The position numbers were made by a program, and so were the translations under genes. A DNA stretch of 64,000 nucleotides from Sulfuricella sp. T08 (GTDB lineage: Bacteria > Pseudomonadota > Gammaproteobacteria > Burkholderiales > Sulfuricellaceae), in NCBI RefSeq assembly GCF_000971475.1, contig NZ_DF967539.1, forward strand, positions 199,041 through 263,040. The letters run 5' to 3'. Position 1 is the stretch's first letter. Each line of letters opens with the position of its first letter. Positions 8,338 to 15,397 of this stretch are shown in pieces. The notes beneath the pieces were generated by a model. That model saw only the letters and a program-made list of their open reading frames with translations, did not search any database and was not told the origin of the DNA.

Positions 8338-8353
8338 ACGTATTGTCGTACGT
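8338..8353. promoter_or_regulatory. Candidate YefM operator
   Basis: Inverted repeat ACGTA-N6-TACGT in the 5' region of the antitoxin gene, similar in layout to known YefM operators. It has not been compared by alignment. Confidence 0.45.
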
Positions 8354-8376
8354 TATGTCAATCCGCCCATTGAGAG

Positions 8377-8457
8377 GCACAACGTCGAAGCTAAGGGGCA
8401 AGCTGGAGGTGGGCGAAGCCCGCCATAAGCCTGTCCCGCTTGAGCGCCTTGTTATGT
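8377..8457 (-). repeat. attC site
   Basis: The left core is GCACAAC and the right core GTTATGT (8451-8457). The internal stem is GGCGAAGCCCGCC. The stop codon of the next cassette gene lies inside its right core. Confidence 0.8.
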
Positions 8458-8889
8458 GTGGCCCTCCGTTTGTTTTAAGGGGGGTTGACCCTGCATTATG
8501 CTGCCGCGCACGGGACGAGAAAAGAATGTTTTCTTCAACAATCCGACTGAAAATCGTTCATCACGATTCCACGGAAAGAGCGATACACAGCGTGCCATCG
8601 TACAGTAGCCAAATATCAATTGTGCCCACGTTCCCACAGTAGGCACCCAATAAACTATCTGCAACGGTTCTGGGAGCGCAACAAGAAGAAGCATCAAATA
8701 CCAAAATCGAACCTGGACTGGAAAAGCAGTAATGCTGTGCTCTCGTATTGTGAAGTGTATTAACTGGAATATAGTGAGACCTATGGCAAAGAAGAATCCA
8801 ATTGGGTATCCGGCAACACCTGCAGTAAGAAGGCATGCGGTCACAAACCAGTACCGCCAGCTGAGTTCTTTGTAATCGATCATAAACAT
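8452..8889 (-). CDS. Integron cassette membrane protein
   Basis: 145 residues from ATG 8889, which has a strong AGGGGGGA site; the frame is open further upstream across the attC boundary, which argues for the internal start. It has about four hydrophobic segments (ACLLTAGVAGYPIGFFFAIGL, LMLLLVALPEPLQIVYWV and others) and a PWNR motif near the end. I believe similar proteins are carried by integron cassettes in several proteobacteria, but no function is known. Confidence 0.75.
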   Translation of the reverse strand: MFMIDYKELSWRYWFVTACLLTAGVAGYPIGFFFAIGLTIFQLIHFTIREHSITAFPVQVRFWYLMLLLVALPEPLQIVYWVPTVGTWAQLIFGYCTMARCVSLFPWNRDERFSVGLLKKTFFSRPVRGSIMQGQPPLKQTEGHT

Positions 8890-8913
8890 AATATCCCCCC
8901 TAAAGTTTTCATC

Positions 8914-9046
8914 ACACATAACGTCCAAATTGAGGGTGCCGGGGCTGGCCGATTACAAAACTTGGCCGAAGCCCCGAAAGTTCAAAAATTCACAGGCCGT
9001 AAAGAGAACGCATATCGGCCAGTCCCGCTCGAATGCAGAGTTAGGC
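8914..9046 (-). repeat. attC site, long type
   Basis: The left core is CATAAC and the right core GTTAGGC (9040-9046). It is about 133 bp, with arms GGGGCTGGCCGA and CGGCCAGTCCC enclosing an inner palindrome. It belongs to the same family as the sites at 13578 and 14734. Confidence 0.85.
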
Positions 9047-9067
9047 TGGGTGCTTGATTGCAAGATT

Positions 9068-9640
9068 TTACCCCGCGACTTTTTGTTGTGCCACCCATTG
9101 ATCATATGACAACCGATACAAGCAGTGTTGGCGAAGTGAACTACCCACCGGCACATGGGGGTGCTCAAATGTTTCGGCAGTCTCACACATGCCAAGCCTT
9201 TCCATAACTGTACGTGACCTGAGATTGCGAGCTGTGGTAAAGGATACGATCTCCGGCAAACTAAGCAACTCGAAGCCAACGCGAAGAGCAGCCCTTGCGG
9301 CCTCAGTAGCGAAACCCTTGCCCCAGTATTGGAAGGCGAGCCGCCAGCCAATTTCGATACACGGAGAAAATGGAAGCTCGGCAATCGGTACGTGCAACCC
9401 TACAAAACCAATGAATTGACAGGTTTCCTTCGTTTCGGCAACCCAAAATCCCCAACCGCGCTCTGCGATTAGAGATTGGCAACGGTCAGCCATTGCGTCG
9501 CTTGCTGTTCGATCAAGCGACGCAGGAAAGAACTCCATGACCTTCGGGTCTGCGTTAAGCGTAGCGAATGGCTCACGGTCATTTGGGTGCCACTGACGCA
9601 AACGGAGGCGTTTAGTCTCGAACTCGATTAGGTTGGTCAT
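9068..9640 (-). CDS. GNAT acetyltransferase, RimJ/RimL type (cassette)
   Basis: 190 residues. The N terminus (FETKRLRLRQWHPNDREPFATLNADPKVMEFF) and the acetyl-CoA binding motif A (IGWRLAFQYWGKGFATEAARAALRVGFE) are typical of RimJ/RimL-type GNAT proteins. SRTVMERLGM follows as motif B. It transfers an acetyl group from acetyl-CoA to an amine, often a protein N terminus or a small molecule; the substrate is unknown. It is transcribed leftward from the array and depends on upstream promoters. Confidence 0.88.
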   Translation of the reverse strand: MTNLIEFETKRLRLRQWHPNDREPFATLNADPKVMEFFPASLDRTASDAMADRCQSLIAERGWGFWVAETKETCQFIGFVGLHVPIAELPFSPCIEIGWRLAFQYWGKGFATEAARAALRVGFELLSLPEIVSFTTARNLRSRTVMERLGMCETAETFEHPHVPVGSSLRQHCLYRLSYDQWVAQQKVAG

Positions 9641-9652
9641 TAATTCGTGATG

Positions 9653-9724
9653 ACGCTTAACGTAGGAATTCAGCGGACGAAAAACACGTAGCTTTTGGCT
9701 GTACGCTGGAATGAAAGGTTAGGC
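9653..9724 (-). repeat. attC site
   Basis: The left core is GCTTAACG and the right core GTTAGGC (9718-9724). Its right part overlaps the 3' end of the next acetyltransferase gene. Confidence 0.75.
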
Positions 9725-10173
9725 TGTACCTCTGGATACAATTGGTTCTCCATCAGGAAGAACTCATCATCGTCGTTCACAACAGTCCAGCCTTCTCGTT
9801 CATAGAATCGCTTTGCCCCAGTGTTAATCTTGAATACTCGTAGCATTAGGTTTTTGCCGCCATCGTGAGAAATTTTCAGGATTTCTGACAGCACCTTTGC
9901 TCCAATTCCAATAGACCTTGTTTCAGGCTTGAGAATCAACATTCGCAGATAGTCTGTTTTTTCACCGAGTTCGACTTGGAAGTAGCCGGAAATAATTGAA
10001 TCAGTTTCAATAAGGTAGGTCACAGAGGATACGAAGGCTTTTGCAAAGTCGGTGTCTTGCCATGATTGATCCCAACCCCAAATACACTCGATGTAGGCCT
10101 TCATAGCTTCATCGTAGAGCTGCCGAACTATGGACATTTCCTCTGGAAGTGCTGCTCGGGTTGTGGTGTTCAT
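9670..10173 (-). CDS. GNAT acetyltransferase (cassette)
   Basis: 167 residues. The central part (YLRMLILKPETRSIGIGAKVLSEILK) is the GNAT acetyl-CoA loop, and VFKINTGAKRFYEREGW is the usual motif B. The last 18 residues (from about QPNLSFQRT) are encoded by attC sequence, so the natural tail was probably replaced when the cassette formed. The acceptor substrate is unknown. It is not closely similar to the GNAT protein of the neighbouring cassette. Confidence 0.85.
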   Translation of the reverse strand: MNTTTRAALPEEMSIVRQLYDEAMKAYIECIWGWDQSWQDTDFAKAFVSSVTYLIETDSIISGYFQVELGEKTDYLRMLILKPETRSIGIGAKVLSEILKISHDGGKNLMLRVFKINTGAKRFYEREGWTVVNDDDEFFLMENQLYPEVQPNLSFQRTAKSYVFFVR

Positions 10174-10805
10174 TAACGGCTTAACGGTAAAGCTCTGTCG
10201 CGCCGCTTTCTGGCGTCGGCTGGAGCGTCTTGTTGGGCGATCTTCTTCACTTCATCATGGCGAAAACAACCAACGACGTGGTCATTCACCATCCCGACAG
10301 CCTGCATGAAGGCATAACAAATAGTAGATCCAACGAAGTTAAATCCCCGTTTCTTCAGGTCTTTGCTTATCGTGTCAGATAGTGCGGTTCTGGCAGGCAC
10401 CTCGACCAGCGATCGCCACGCATTCTGCCTGGGGTGATGGTCGACATAACGCCAAATGAAAGAGTCGAAGGAACCGAACTCTTCTCTGATTGCGAGGACG
10501 CCTCGTGCATTTCTAATGGTCGATTCAATCTTCAGGCGATTCCGCACGATACCGGGATCTGCCAGCAGTCGCTGAACATCCGTCGCGGAATAGCTAGCCA
10601 CCTTATGCGGATCAAATCCGTGGAAAGCATTGCGATAGTTGTCTCGCTTCTTGAGGACGGTTAGCCAACTCAGACCTGCTTGCGCGCCCTCGAGAATTAG
10701 CAACTCGAAAAGACCGCGATCATCATGTAGCGGTACTCCCCATTCGTCATCGTGATATTTTACATACAGCAAATCAGTACCGCACCATTCGCATCTGTTT
10801 TTCAT
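10173..10805 (-). CDS. tag: DNA-3-methyladenine glycosylase I (cassette)
   Basis: 210 residues from ATG 10805. The N-terminal zinc-binding CEWCG, the motif YHDDEWGVPLHDDRGLFELL, and GAQAGLSWLTVLKKRDNYRNAF with the catalytic region are diagnostic of Tag. It excises 3-methyladenine from alkylated DNA to start base excision repair. The zinc ligands continue near the C terminus (DHVVGCFRH), and the last residues (KRRDRALPLSR) derive from the attC. A DNA-repair enzyme is an unusual integron cargo. Confidence 0.93.
   Translation of the reverse strand: MKNRCEWCGTDLLYVKYHDDEWGVPLHDDRGLFELLILEGAQAGLSWLTVLKKRDNYRNAFHGFDPHKVASYSATDVQRLLADPGIVRNRLKIESTIRNARGVLAIREEFGSFDSFIWRYVDHHPRQNAWRSLVEVPARTALSDTISKDLKKRGFNFVGSTICYAFMQAVGMVNDHVVGCFRHDEVKKIAQQDAPADARKRRDRALPLSR
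10179..10238 (-). repeat. attC site
   Basis: The left core is GCTTAACG and the right core GTTGGGC (10232-10238). It overlaps the 3' end of the tag gene. Confidence 0.8.
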
Positions 10806-10812
10806 ACGCTTC

Positions 10813-10881
10813 AATTCCAACGTTAAAAATCACCAGCCTGCGCGGCTTTGTGCGCAGGTCCGGTGGATTGCAGGGTTAACG
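10813..10881 (-). repeat. attC site, first of a fused pair
   Basis: The left core is TTCCAACG and the right core GTTAACG (10875-10881). The stem is GCCTGCGCGGCTTTGTGCGC-like. The right core directly forms the left core of the next attC, so no ORF lies between them. Confidence 0.8.
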
Positions 10882-10943
10882 TTTGAGTTCAGGGGCGCTG
10901 CGCGGCTTCATCGCGCAGCGTCCGCTGGAACGATGGGTTGGGC
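10873..10943 (-). repeat. attC site, second of a fused pair
   Basis: The left core is GGTTAACG and the right core GTTGGGC (10937-10943). The palindrome is GGCGCTGCGCGGCTTCATCG-like. It is the attC of the VanY-like cassette. Confidence 0.85.
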
Positions 10944-11456
10944 GTTGTTGAAGCACCAGTGCCAAGGCTCAAACTGGTAACCGTAGTTATTGCCAATGGG
11001 ATAAGAGAGATAGTAGCCAAATTCGGAAGCACGCGCACGAAGCCAAGCAAATGCAGATGTTTGCTCGAATTCAAGCTCCAGCGAGCGGCAGCCAGGGCTT
11101 GATAGGTCAACGGCGCGTCCAGTGTGGTGCTCGCTGAACCCGGGCGGAGCGCACACGGTAAGTATGTCTTCGATAGGCGCGCCGGCCTCAAGCTTTCGGC
11201 GAACAATCTCGGTTTGGCGGTCGATGCTACGGAAGGCGGAGACTATGAATAGCGAAACACCATCGCTAAGGGCTGCGGACTTGAGATTGTGCCAAGCGTT
11301 CGCTGCGGCGGGAACCAGCAGGTGATCTTTGCCGTCGGCCCCAACTTCAGCAACTTCAAGACAGGACGCTTCCTCGCACTCGCAAAAGCCTCGAGCCGCC
11401 AAGAACTGGCTTGGAATACCCAGATCAGAATTTAGCGAAACAAGGCGAGGATTCAT
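10908..11456 (-). CDS. VanY-like D-Ala-D-Ala carboxypeptidase (M15B, cassette)
   Basis: 182 residues from ATG 11456 (a GTG lies one codon upstream). FIVSAFRSIDRQ, SEHHTGRAVDLSSP and FEPWHWCF are the M15B/VanY motifs: the zinc ligands are His and Asp in SEHHTGRAVD and the His in EPWHW. The family hydrolyses D-alanyl-D-alanine peptide ends. No signal peptide is visible, so a periplasmic site is doubtful; the product could be cytoplasmic, acting on recycled peptides, or need another export route. The C terminus runs into the attC. Confidence 0.88.
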   Translation of the reverse strand: MNPRLVSLNSDLGIPSQFLAARGFCECEEASCLEVAEVGADGKDHLLVPAAANAWHNLKSAALSDGVSLFIVSAFRSIDRQTEIVRRKLEAGAPIEDILTVCAPPGFSEHHTGRAVDLSSPGCRSLELEFEQTSAFAWLRARASEFGYYLSYPIGNNYGYQFEPWHWCFNNAQPIVPADAAR

Positions 11457-11468
11457 CACGGATCAAGA

Positions 11469-11566
11469 CGCCCAACGTAGAGGTGAGGGGCGCGGAGTGA
11501 GCGGAGCGAAAATAGGCGAAGCCCGCCCCGCTTGTGGAGCGTCCCTCTCGACCGTAATGTTAGAGG
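11469..11566 (-). repeat. attC site
   Basis: The left core is GCCCAACG and the right core GTTAGAG (11559-11565), with arms GAGGGGCGCGGAG and the inner stem GGCGAAGCCCGCC. Confidence 0.82.
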
Positions 11567-11571
11567 TTGCA

Positions 11572-11964
11572 CTATCCATGACGACCCCGTTTGACAATGG
11601 CATGGTAGCCCGACCCCGTAATAAATACTAACGCAACAGCCAGAACCTTTAGAGCGGTAGAGCCAATGAGGATTGGCACTGTAACGCCATCGAAGAAAGC
11701 GGCCGAGCCGGCTGAAATGAGATAAACCACTGCACTAGTAAAACTGTGAATAGCAATGCCAACAAGAGCAAGGGTAACGCCTGATGTCATACTCAATTTA
11801 CTGCTGAATACAGCAGATACAACAGGTGCGGCGATGGCAATGGGCGCAAGGACTTGAATGGCCACTATAGAGAGGTTTTCATGAGAAAAATCGGGGACTA
11901 TCAGCGCCATAAGCACTGAAATACCTAAGACCCATGCGACAAGTTTCAATGGAGCCACTTGCAT
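11572..11964 (-). CDS. Integron cassette membrane protein (about four helices)
   Basis: 130 residues, mostly hydrophobic, with four likely membrane helices at about 7-25, 33-52, 62-84 and 95-118. The C terminus is short and basic (VKRGRHG). I recognise no family. It lies between two attC sites with no other ORF, so it is the whole cassette cargo. Confidence 0.65.
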   Translation of the reverse strand: MQVAPLKLVAWVLGISVLMALIVPDFSHENLSIVAIQVLAPIAIAAPVVSAVFSSKLSMTSGVTLALVGIAIHSFTSAVVYLISAGSAAFFDGVTVPILIGSTALKVLAVALVFITGSGYHAIVKRGRHG

Positions 11965-11968
11965 TTAA

Positions 11969-12038
11969 CCTCTAACGTTGGACATAACCGGCGCCAGCGG
12001 TTTTATCGCTGGCGTCCGTGTTGATGGATAGGTTAGGC
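11969..12038 (-). repeat. attC site
   Basis: The left core is CCTCTAACG and the right core GTTAGGC (12032-12038). The stem is GGCGCCAGCGGTTTTATCGC-like. Confidence 0.85.
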
Positions 12039-12113
12039 ACAGGCGCACAGGGTTTCCAAGCCGAGGTTCGAGCGACATGCCAATGTTTTACCGTGCACAC
12101 GATGATGTTCCAA

Positions 12114-12470
12114 TTATTCGGGCAAGTGAGGAAAGAACTTGGAGCTAAATATTGTGCGTGAGACCGCCCACGTGAGCGCCAAACTTAGCCAAGCAAAAGG
12201 CGTTGCTATGAAGGTGCCGAGCCCTCCCTGAGCACAGCCGGCACCATAACAGGTTCGAAGCTCATAGAACTCTATGGCGAATATGATGACATAACCAAGA
12301 ACGCCAACTGAGCATGCAACTATGAGAAGCAGAGCAAGGGTGGCTCTGAGACGATATGCCTTGAGGAATGGGGGCGCCATACGCCACAGGCGGATGAAGA
12401 TCAGCCCAAGAATGAACACAGAAGGCATGCCGAAAATACCTTCAATTAGCAGAATCCTAACTTCAGACAT
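12114..12470 (-). CDS. Integron cassette membrane protein (about three helices)
   Basis: 118 residues with hydrophobic segments at about 13-28, 42-66 and 85-103 and a short Cys-containing extracytoplasmic loop (LRTCYGAGCAQGG). I recognise no family. The gene ends about 75 bp before its attC core at 12038. Confidence 0.6.
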   Translation of the reverse strand: MSEVRILLIEGIFGMPSVFILGLIFIRLWRMAPPFLKAYRLRATLALLLIVACSVGVLGYVIIFAIEFYELRTCYGAGCAQGGLGTFIATPFAWLSLALTWAVSRTIFSSKFFPHLPE

Positions 12471-12480
12471 AATGTAATGT

Positions 12481-12549
12481 GCCTAACGTAGAAGTAACCG
12501 GCGCTGCGCGGCTTTATCGCGCAGCGTCCGGTTGACTGCCGGGTTATGC
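12481..12549 (-). repeat. attC site
   Basis: The left core is GCCTAACG and the right core GTTATGC (12543-12549). The palindrome is GGCGCTGCGCGGCTTTATCG-like. Confidence 0.85.
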
Positions 12550-13104
12550 ACTTTGCGTCACCAAGCGTGCAGCAAACAAGAACAGCCAATAGACCAAGGT
12601 TGAGGCCCCGAGGAACATGAGCAGGCCAATAAGCAGAACGACGAACTTTGAGGGCTGAGGGGTTGGGATTGCATTGATGATATTTGCCATTCCCTCGTCG
12701 GACTTTGTGTACGCGTTGACTTGGCTCCATGTGAGTGGCGGGAAATAGAGATATGAAATTGAGACTTGCTCGCTAGGCACAAGAGTTGGAATAAGGATCT
12801 CGGCAGAACCGTTGGAGCTTTCGAGCACGGTATAGCTTACGGGAGGATAAATCTGAAAGCCTTTGGGCAGAAAGTTATGCCCAACACGGATGTTATGTGC
12901 CGTCTTTTTCCCGGCATTACGGACGACAATGCAGTGAGTATTGACCTGCGTATTTTTGTCATCGTTTAGCGGGATTGCAGACGAGTGGACTAGATACGAG
13001 ATCAGCTTTGGCTTGCCCTCGAAATATCGCTTCGCTATTGCGCCTATCAGAGCGGCGATAAGCGGTGACAGGAGTTTCGCGATTACTTCAATGTCGAGTG
13101 GCAT
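12544..13104 (-). CDS. Integron cassette protein with two membrane segments
   Basis: 186 residues from ATG 13104, which has AGGA six bases upstream; longer starts would lie in the neighbouring attC. A hydrophobic segment (LLSPLIAALIGAIA, about residues 8-22) is followed by a soluble middle region and a C-terminal hydrophobic segment (FVVLLIGLLMFLGASTLVYWLFLFAA). The middle part (HCIVVRNAGKKTAHNIRVGHN) reads like a beta-rich domain. I recognise no family, and the stop overlaps the attC core. Confidence 0.65.
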   Translation of the reverse strand: MPLDIEVIAKLLSPLIAALIGAIAKRYFEGKPKLISYLVHSSAIPLNDDKNTQVNTHCIVVRNAGKKTAHNIRVGHNFLPKGFQIYPPVSYTVLESSNGSAEILIPTLVPSEQVSISYLYFPPLTWSQVNAYTKSDEGMANIINAIPTPQPSKFVVLLIGLLMFLGASTLVYWLFLFAARLVTQSA

Positions 13105-13117
13105 AGTGATTCCTAAG

Positions 13118-13185
13118 TGCATAACGTTTGAATTCACCGGCCTGCGCGGCTTTTCGCGCAGGTCCGGTGGAATGATGGGTTGGGC
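13118..13185 (-). repeat. attC site
   Basis: The left core is TGCATAACG and the right core GTTGGGC (13179-13185). The palindrome is GCCTGCGCGGCTTTTCGCGC-like, very close to the site at 10813. Confidence 0.85.
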
Positions 13186-13571
13186 TAAGCGAAGTGGCTC
13201 CATTTAGACCGAACCAAGAAAGCGATGAGCACAAGTCCAAGAAAGCTTGGCACTGCGTCTTGGACGGAGGGATACACGAGCGTACCAAATGCAATGCCAG
13301 GCAGAAAAGTTAGCGCGAGCAGATATATACCCCACTTCTTCCATAAGATTGCAGCAATGCCCCCTACGATGCGCAACCCCCACAGGATGGTTGATGCGTA
13401 GGCGAAGAACTGAACTTGAGAAGGATAAGATTGCAATGTGTCGAAGTCCTTAGAAATTGCAAGTAGATTGCTCAGGAACAAGTAAGCGCTGGTAACGACT
13501 ACAAGCCAGAGAAAGCCGTTGAGAAAAGTGCCACGACGCTTTGTGTCTACCACTTCGGAATGATCACTCAT
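13185..13571 (-). CDS. Integron cassette membrane protein (about four helices)
   Basis: 128 residues from ATG 13571; the frame continues into the attC upstream. Hydrophobic segments lie at about 19-36, 55-76, 82-98 and 102-120, with short charged loops. I recognise no family. It ends inside the attC right core, as do several neighbours. Confidence 0.65.
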   Translation of the reverse strand: MSDHSEVVDTKRRGTFLNGFLWLVVVTSAYLFLSNLLAISKDFDTLQSYPSQVQFFAYASTILWGLRIVGGIAAILWKKWGIYLLALTFLPGIAFGTLVYPSVQDAVPSFLGLVLIAFLVRSKWSHFA

Positions 13572-13577
13572 CGGAAA

Positions 13578-13699
13578 GCCCAACGATCAAATTGAGGGGC
13601 TGGCCGCCACGAAACTTGGACGTAGCCCCGAGAGTTCAATAACCGACAGGCCGTGAAGAGTGTGCATACAGCCAGTCCCGCTCGAATGCAGGGTTGGGC
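13578..13699 (-). repeat. attC site, long type
   Basis: The left core is GCCCAACG and the right core GTTGGGC (13693-13699). It is about 122 bp with arms GAGGGGCTGGCC and CAGCCAGTCCCGC, and is closely related to the site at 8914. Confidence 0.85.
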
Positions 13700-13723
13700 G
13701 TGAGTCGAAGAAAGGAAATGAAC

Positions 13724-13939
13724 ATGCCTTGGTACGAAGTGATTGTAAAAGCCAGCCAGCAAATATTGGTCGAAGCCGAAACCCCGGAAGAGGCTGCCAC
13801 CGTTGCCTTTGATGAGGCATTCGGGATGGAGCAATGCGAAAAGGAATGCGATTACCCGAAAGCGACCGTGGGAGGAACCGAACTTGAGAGCCTGAAGCGG
13901 CACGCGGATTTGATATTGCCGGATGGTGATGATGAATGA
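13724..13939 (+). CDS. Small acidic cassette protein encoded in inverse orientation
   Basis: 71 residues from ATG 13724 (AAGGA upstream; ATG 13718 also possible). The sequence MPWYEVIVKASQQILVEAETPEEAATVAFDEAF is compact, acidic and free of membrane segments. Unlike all other cassette genes it reads rightward, toward intI, and its TGA abuts the next attC core. With this orientation it cannot use an array promoter and would need its own. I recognise no family. Confidence 0.65.
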   Translation: MPWYEVIVKASQQILVEAETPEEAATVAFDEAFGMEQCEKECDYPKATVGGTELESLKRHADLILPDGDDE

Positions 13940-13940
13940 C

Positions 13941-14003
13941 GCCCAACGTGGAGCTAAGGGGCTGCGCGCTTTTGCGCAGTCCCGCTTGAGCGCAGAGTTA
14001 GGT
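13941..14003 (-). repeat. attC site
   Basis: The left core is GCCCAACG and the right core GTTAGGT (13997-14003). The palindrome is GGGGCTGCGCGCTTTTGCGC-like. It is the attC of the AhpD/DUF2798 cassette. Confidence 0.85.
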
Positions 14004-14004
14004 T

Positions 14005-14253
14005 TCATGTTGAGTCAGAGCGAGTTGTCGTGAGATAGCCAACCACCCGCCGTACAGTAGGGGCAACTACGAGAACAGTAGGAAATGCAATCGGGAAAGT
14101 AGTAGCGACGCTCCTTGCCCATCGCGCAAGAAAGTCAGTGGCGATTCCTTGATTAACCACGATAACTGCTGCCGATACGATGGAAACCATAATGATTGAC
14201 AGAAGAGCCCCAAAAATAATGGGAGCAAAACGAGGCGGAATGGAGCCACGCAT
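14005..14253 (-). CDS. DUF2798 family membrane protein (cassette)
   Basis: 82 residues. The pattern PPRFAPIIFGALLSIIMVSIVSAAVIVVNQG, then WARSVATTFPIAFPTVLVVAPTVRRVV, is that of DUF2798: two membrane helices and a conserved Pro-Arg cytoplasmic end. The function is unknown. It follows the AhpD-like gene by 7 bp without an attC between them, so both travel in one cassette. Confidence 0.75.
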   Translation of the reverse strand: MRGSIPPRFAPIIFGALLSIIMVSIVSAAVIVVNQGIATDFLARWARSVATTFPIAFPTVLVVAPTVRRVVGYLTTTRSDST

Positions 14254-14260
14254 AAACTAT

Positions 14261-14689
14261 CTATTGCCTCATGCTAATTGCAAGGCGATTCAGTGCGTTC
14301 ATATTTGATATGGCAAATGTTAGATCTGATATTTCCTTGTCCGTAAAGAACTCCCGCAGTGTGGCGAAAACGTCGTCTGGTGCATGTGTGTTTGATATGT
14401 GCGTCAGCGCCTCTGCCCAAGCAAGTGCGGCACGCTCCTTTCCAGAGAAAGCATTACTTGCATGCCATCCAGCCAAACTGTCTAGCTTGTCTTGAGACTC
14501 ACCATAATCGCGTAGAGTCTTGGAGTGTTTCTTTAGGCAAAACGAGCATCCATTGATTTGAGACACCCGTAGATAAATCAGCTCGACTAACTGTCGACCT
14601 AGCGAACTATCTTGAATACACAAGCCAACGGCGCGAAGACCCGCTAAGGCTTCAGGTGAGAGATCAAAGTACGGAAGGCGAAGTTTCAT
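14261..14689 (-). CDS. AhpD/carboxymuconolactone decarboxylase family protein (cassette)
   Basis: 142 residues from ATG 14689, which has a strong AAGGAG site. The family core is YLRVSQINGCSFCLKKHSKTLRDYGE with the redox pair CSFC and the proton-relay His, then SGKERAALAWAEALTHI. Proteins of this type are AhpD-like thiol peroxidase partners that reduce organic or hydrogen peroxide. The neighbouring DUF2798 gene shares the cassette, a two-gene cassette being less usual. Confidence 0.9.
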   Translation of the reverse strand: MKLRLPYFDLSPEALAGLRAVGLCIQDSSLGRQLVELIYLRVSQINGCSFCLKKHSKTLRDYGESQDKLDSLAGWHASNAFSGKERAALAWAEALTHISNTHAPDDVFATLREFFTDKEISDLTFAISNMNALNRLAISMRQ

Positions 14690-14733
14690 CGTTTCTCCTT
14701 ACAAATTCGCGTAGCAGTATGGCCACTGCTGAA

Positions 14734-14856
14734 ACCTAACGTAGAAGTGAGGGGCTGGCCGACCACCGAAAATGACCAGAGCCCAAAGCGTGTAATTTAC
14801 CACAGGCCATGCAAAGCGCCGCTTCACGGCCAGTCCGCTCGACTGCCGAGTTAGAG
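14734..14856 (-). repeat. attC site, long type
   Basis: The left core is ACCTAACG and the right core GTTAGAG (14850-14856). It is about 123 bp with arms GAGGGGCTGGCCGA and ACGGCCAGTCCGC. Confidence 0.82.
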
Positions 14857-14875
14857 CGCATTTGTGACCGGGGTT

Positions 14876-15247
14876 TCATTTGATGGGCCGGCGAACTTGT
14901 TTCCATAGTGACCAAGCGGATATTGCAAATGCGAGGGATGCAACAGTTGTCACGAAGGCCATGCCATATGTACCAAAAGCTTCATAAGCTGCAATATTTA
15001 GCCAAGACCAACGACCTGTGAAGGGAGGCAAATTTGGGCTTAACCATTGAGATATTGCGCTAACGGCGGCTATTGCGGCAACTCCGGCGGCCCCTTGATA
15101 TTTGGCAGATTGGGAAGCGTTCCAGCCGTTCTGTATTTTTTGGCGAATGTCTGTGTCGGGTGCGCCTTGATCAATTCTTCGGCGATCCCAGCGAACGAAC
15201 ACAAGGAACGCTATAAAAAAAAGCAAAAACGATAAGATCGATAACAA
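14876..15247 (-). CDS. First-cassette membrane protein
   Basis: 123 residues from a TTG start at 15247 with GGAG nine bases upstream; no ATG fits. Hydrophobic segments lie at about 3-18, 52-68 and 92-112, and a basic stretch (RWDRRRIDQG) follows the first helix. I recognise no family. As the cassette next to attI it is the most recently acquired gene and the one best placed for expression. Confidence 0.65.
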   Translation of the reverse strand: MLSILSFLLFFIAFLVFVRWDRRRIDQGAPDTDIRQKIQNGWNASQSAKYQGAAGVAAIAAVSAISQWLSPNLPPFTGRWSWLNIAAYEAFGTYGMAFVTTVASLAFAISAWSLWKQVRRPIK

Positions 15248-15270
15248 TTCGATTTCTCCGCGCGCTTTGC

Positions 15271-15397
15271 GCTCTAACGTAAAGTGTGCATCCTAAAATG
15301 ACGCTTTATAAAGCGTCATTTCTGATGATATGGCCTGCACTGTGATCAAAAAATGGTTTAATATCATTTTGTTCCTGTTTTTTAGGGCATCCTAAAA
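15271..15397. other. Presumed attI region and intI 5' region
   Basis: The junction core GCTCTAACG at 15271-15279 joins the first cassette to the intI upstream region. The region also holds an imperfect direct repeat, GCATCCTAAAA(A)ATGAC, at 15288-15302 and 15387-15402, and a perfect 26-bp palindrome between them. The position and core fit attI; the exact limits, intI promoter and array promoter cannot be fixed by eye. I see no clear LexA box. Confidence 0.65.
15296..15321. repeat. Perfect 26-bp palindrome in the attI region
   Basis: Each half is 13 bp (left half AAATGACGCTTTA), with no central spacer. It could be a dimeric regulator site or form a hairpin in single-stranded DNA or RNA. No attI I know has this element. 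Confidence 0.7.

Noticed and set aside
15322..15397. LexA box in front of intI
   Set aside because: CTGT occurs but not with ACAG at the required spacing.
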